This document shows positions 13,724-14,148 of a stretch of DNA of 14,148 nucleotides, piece after piece (within the stretch, counting starts at the first letter, position 1; each line of letters starts with the position of its first letter). Position numbers and translations under genes: made by a program. The notes below the pieces were generated by a model, which ran no database searches, was not told where the DNA came from, and saw nothing but the letters and a program-made list of their open reading frames with translations. This DNA comes from an uncultured Candidatus Saccharibacteria bacterium (lineage in GTDB: Bacteria; Patescibacteriota; Saccharimonadia; Saccharimonadales; Saccharimonadaceae): positions 1 through 14,148 of the forward strand of contig CALGUM010000067.1 in the NCBI GenBank assembly GCA_937902295.1. Reading direction: 5' to 3'.

Positions 13724-14148
13724 TTAGCCTAGGTATAATAAGCTAAGCTTTTCAATATAACTTACTGTTTGGATCGTATAATACACCAAAGAGAGGCCCA
13801 TCCCAACAAATACAATCACACCCGTTGCGATTCCTTCTGCTATGTTTACAGAGATAAAACGTCGTATATATATCAGAGCAGGAGCAAGGAGGAATAGCAG
13901 GGGCGTAAAATATCTTCCTTGAAGACCTAGCGCATACTGCTCACCTCCTTTAAGAAAGATTAATGCCCATGCCACGTACAGACCATACGTCATAACCATT
14001 ACGACAATACTAAGTGATACCAACGTACTTATCGTCAGCCATCTTAAGGAGCCTTTTAGGAGATTTTCTTCTGCGTTATCTCTACGAAGTCCAATAAGTA
14101 TAAATACACTCAGCAGCATAAAGATGAGACTAAATGGGAAATGATACT
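13724..14148 (-). CDS. DUF2142-like membrane protein, C-terminal part (5' truncated by window edge)
   Basis: The minus-strand frame stays open to the window edge (about 140 residues seen, the first complete ones being YHFPFSLIF). The Met at 14119 is therefore probably internal and the gene begins beyond the window. At least four hydrophobic segments are visible, with the conserved LQGRYFTPLLFLLAP in a position matching HQGRYLLPA of the 1414-2949 gene. QGRY(F/L)xP is the best-known signature of DUF2142. Thus two related polytopic proteins flank the locus. It ends at a TAA 59 bases before the flippase ATG on the same strand, but the flippase has its own promoter. Function is uncertain; a GT-C-like role with lipid-linked sugars is inference. 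Confidence 0.7.
   Translation of the reverse strand, partial: YHFPFSLIFMLLSVFILIGLRRDNAEENLLKGSLRWLTISTLVSLSIVVMVMTYGLYVAWALIFLKGGEQYALGLQGRYFTPLLFLLAPALIYIRRFISVNIAEGIATGVIVFVGMGLSLVYYTIQTVSYIEKLSLLYLG

Overview
The window is a bacterial surface-glycan and cell-envelope locus. Ten complete genes and two edge-truncated genes fill nearly all of it. Overlapping or abutting genes, very short intergenic gaps and many apparently leaderless starts suggest a small, compact genome. My best guess is a Patescibacteria/CPR member such as Saccharibacteria, but this is inference: there is no rRNA or other marker gene to confirm it. TGA is a genuine stop at 4187-4189 and 5110-5112, which argues against the UGA=Gly code of Gracilibacteria/Absconditabacteria.

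Layout. (1) Positions 1-1413, plus strand: the C-terminal end of a UDP-sugar dehydrogenase, then a DPM1-like membrane-anchored family 2 glycosyltransferase (GT2). (2) Positions 6201-1414, minus strand: a tight four-gene operon of nitroreductase-family protein, LPG-synthase/flippase-like membrane protein, polysaccharide pyruvyl transferase and DUF2142-like membrane protein. Its genes overlap by 4 bases or are separated by 2. (3) Positions 6351-7544, plus strand: a secreted CHAP-domain hydrolase with two C-terminal repeats. (4) Positions 9396-7576, minus strand: a large AT-rich GT2 protein with two glycosyltransferase domains, the first looking degenerate. (5) Positions 9498-11454, plus strand: a GT2 and a secreted M23-type peptidase with three DUF5648-type repeats, two of them identical over 119 bp. 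(6) Positions 13664-11459, minus strand: a Wzx-like flippase translationally linked to a GT2. (7) Positions 14148-13724, minus strand: the C-terminal end of a second DUF2142-like protein.

How it fits together. The dehydrogenase would supply a UDP-uronic acid, the GT2 enzymes would assemble a glycan, the pyruvyl transferase would decorate it, and the flippase and polytopic proteins would export or finish lipid-linked intermediates. No initiating sugar-phosphate transferase, polymerase or ligase was recognised, so the pathway probably continues outside the window. The two secreted hydrolases would act on peptidoglycan, either the cell's own or, if this is an epibiont, that of a host.

The most notable regulatory signal is a recurrent TGN-TATAAT box placed 5-9 bases from the start codon at six genes. 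This is the arrangement expected of leaderless mRNAs. The CHAP gene instead has a full -35/-10 promoter, a short leader and a strong Shine-Dalgarno, and internal operon genes rely on overlap or Shine-Dalgarno. No tRNA, rRNA, CRISPR, transposase or convincing intrinsic terminator was seen, and no stretch longer than about 150 bases lacks a gene.
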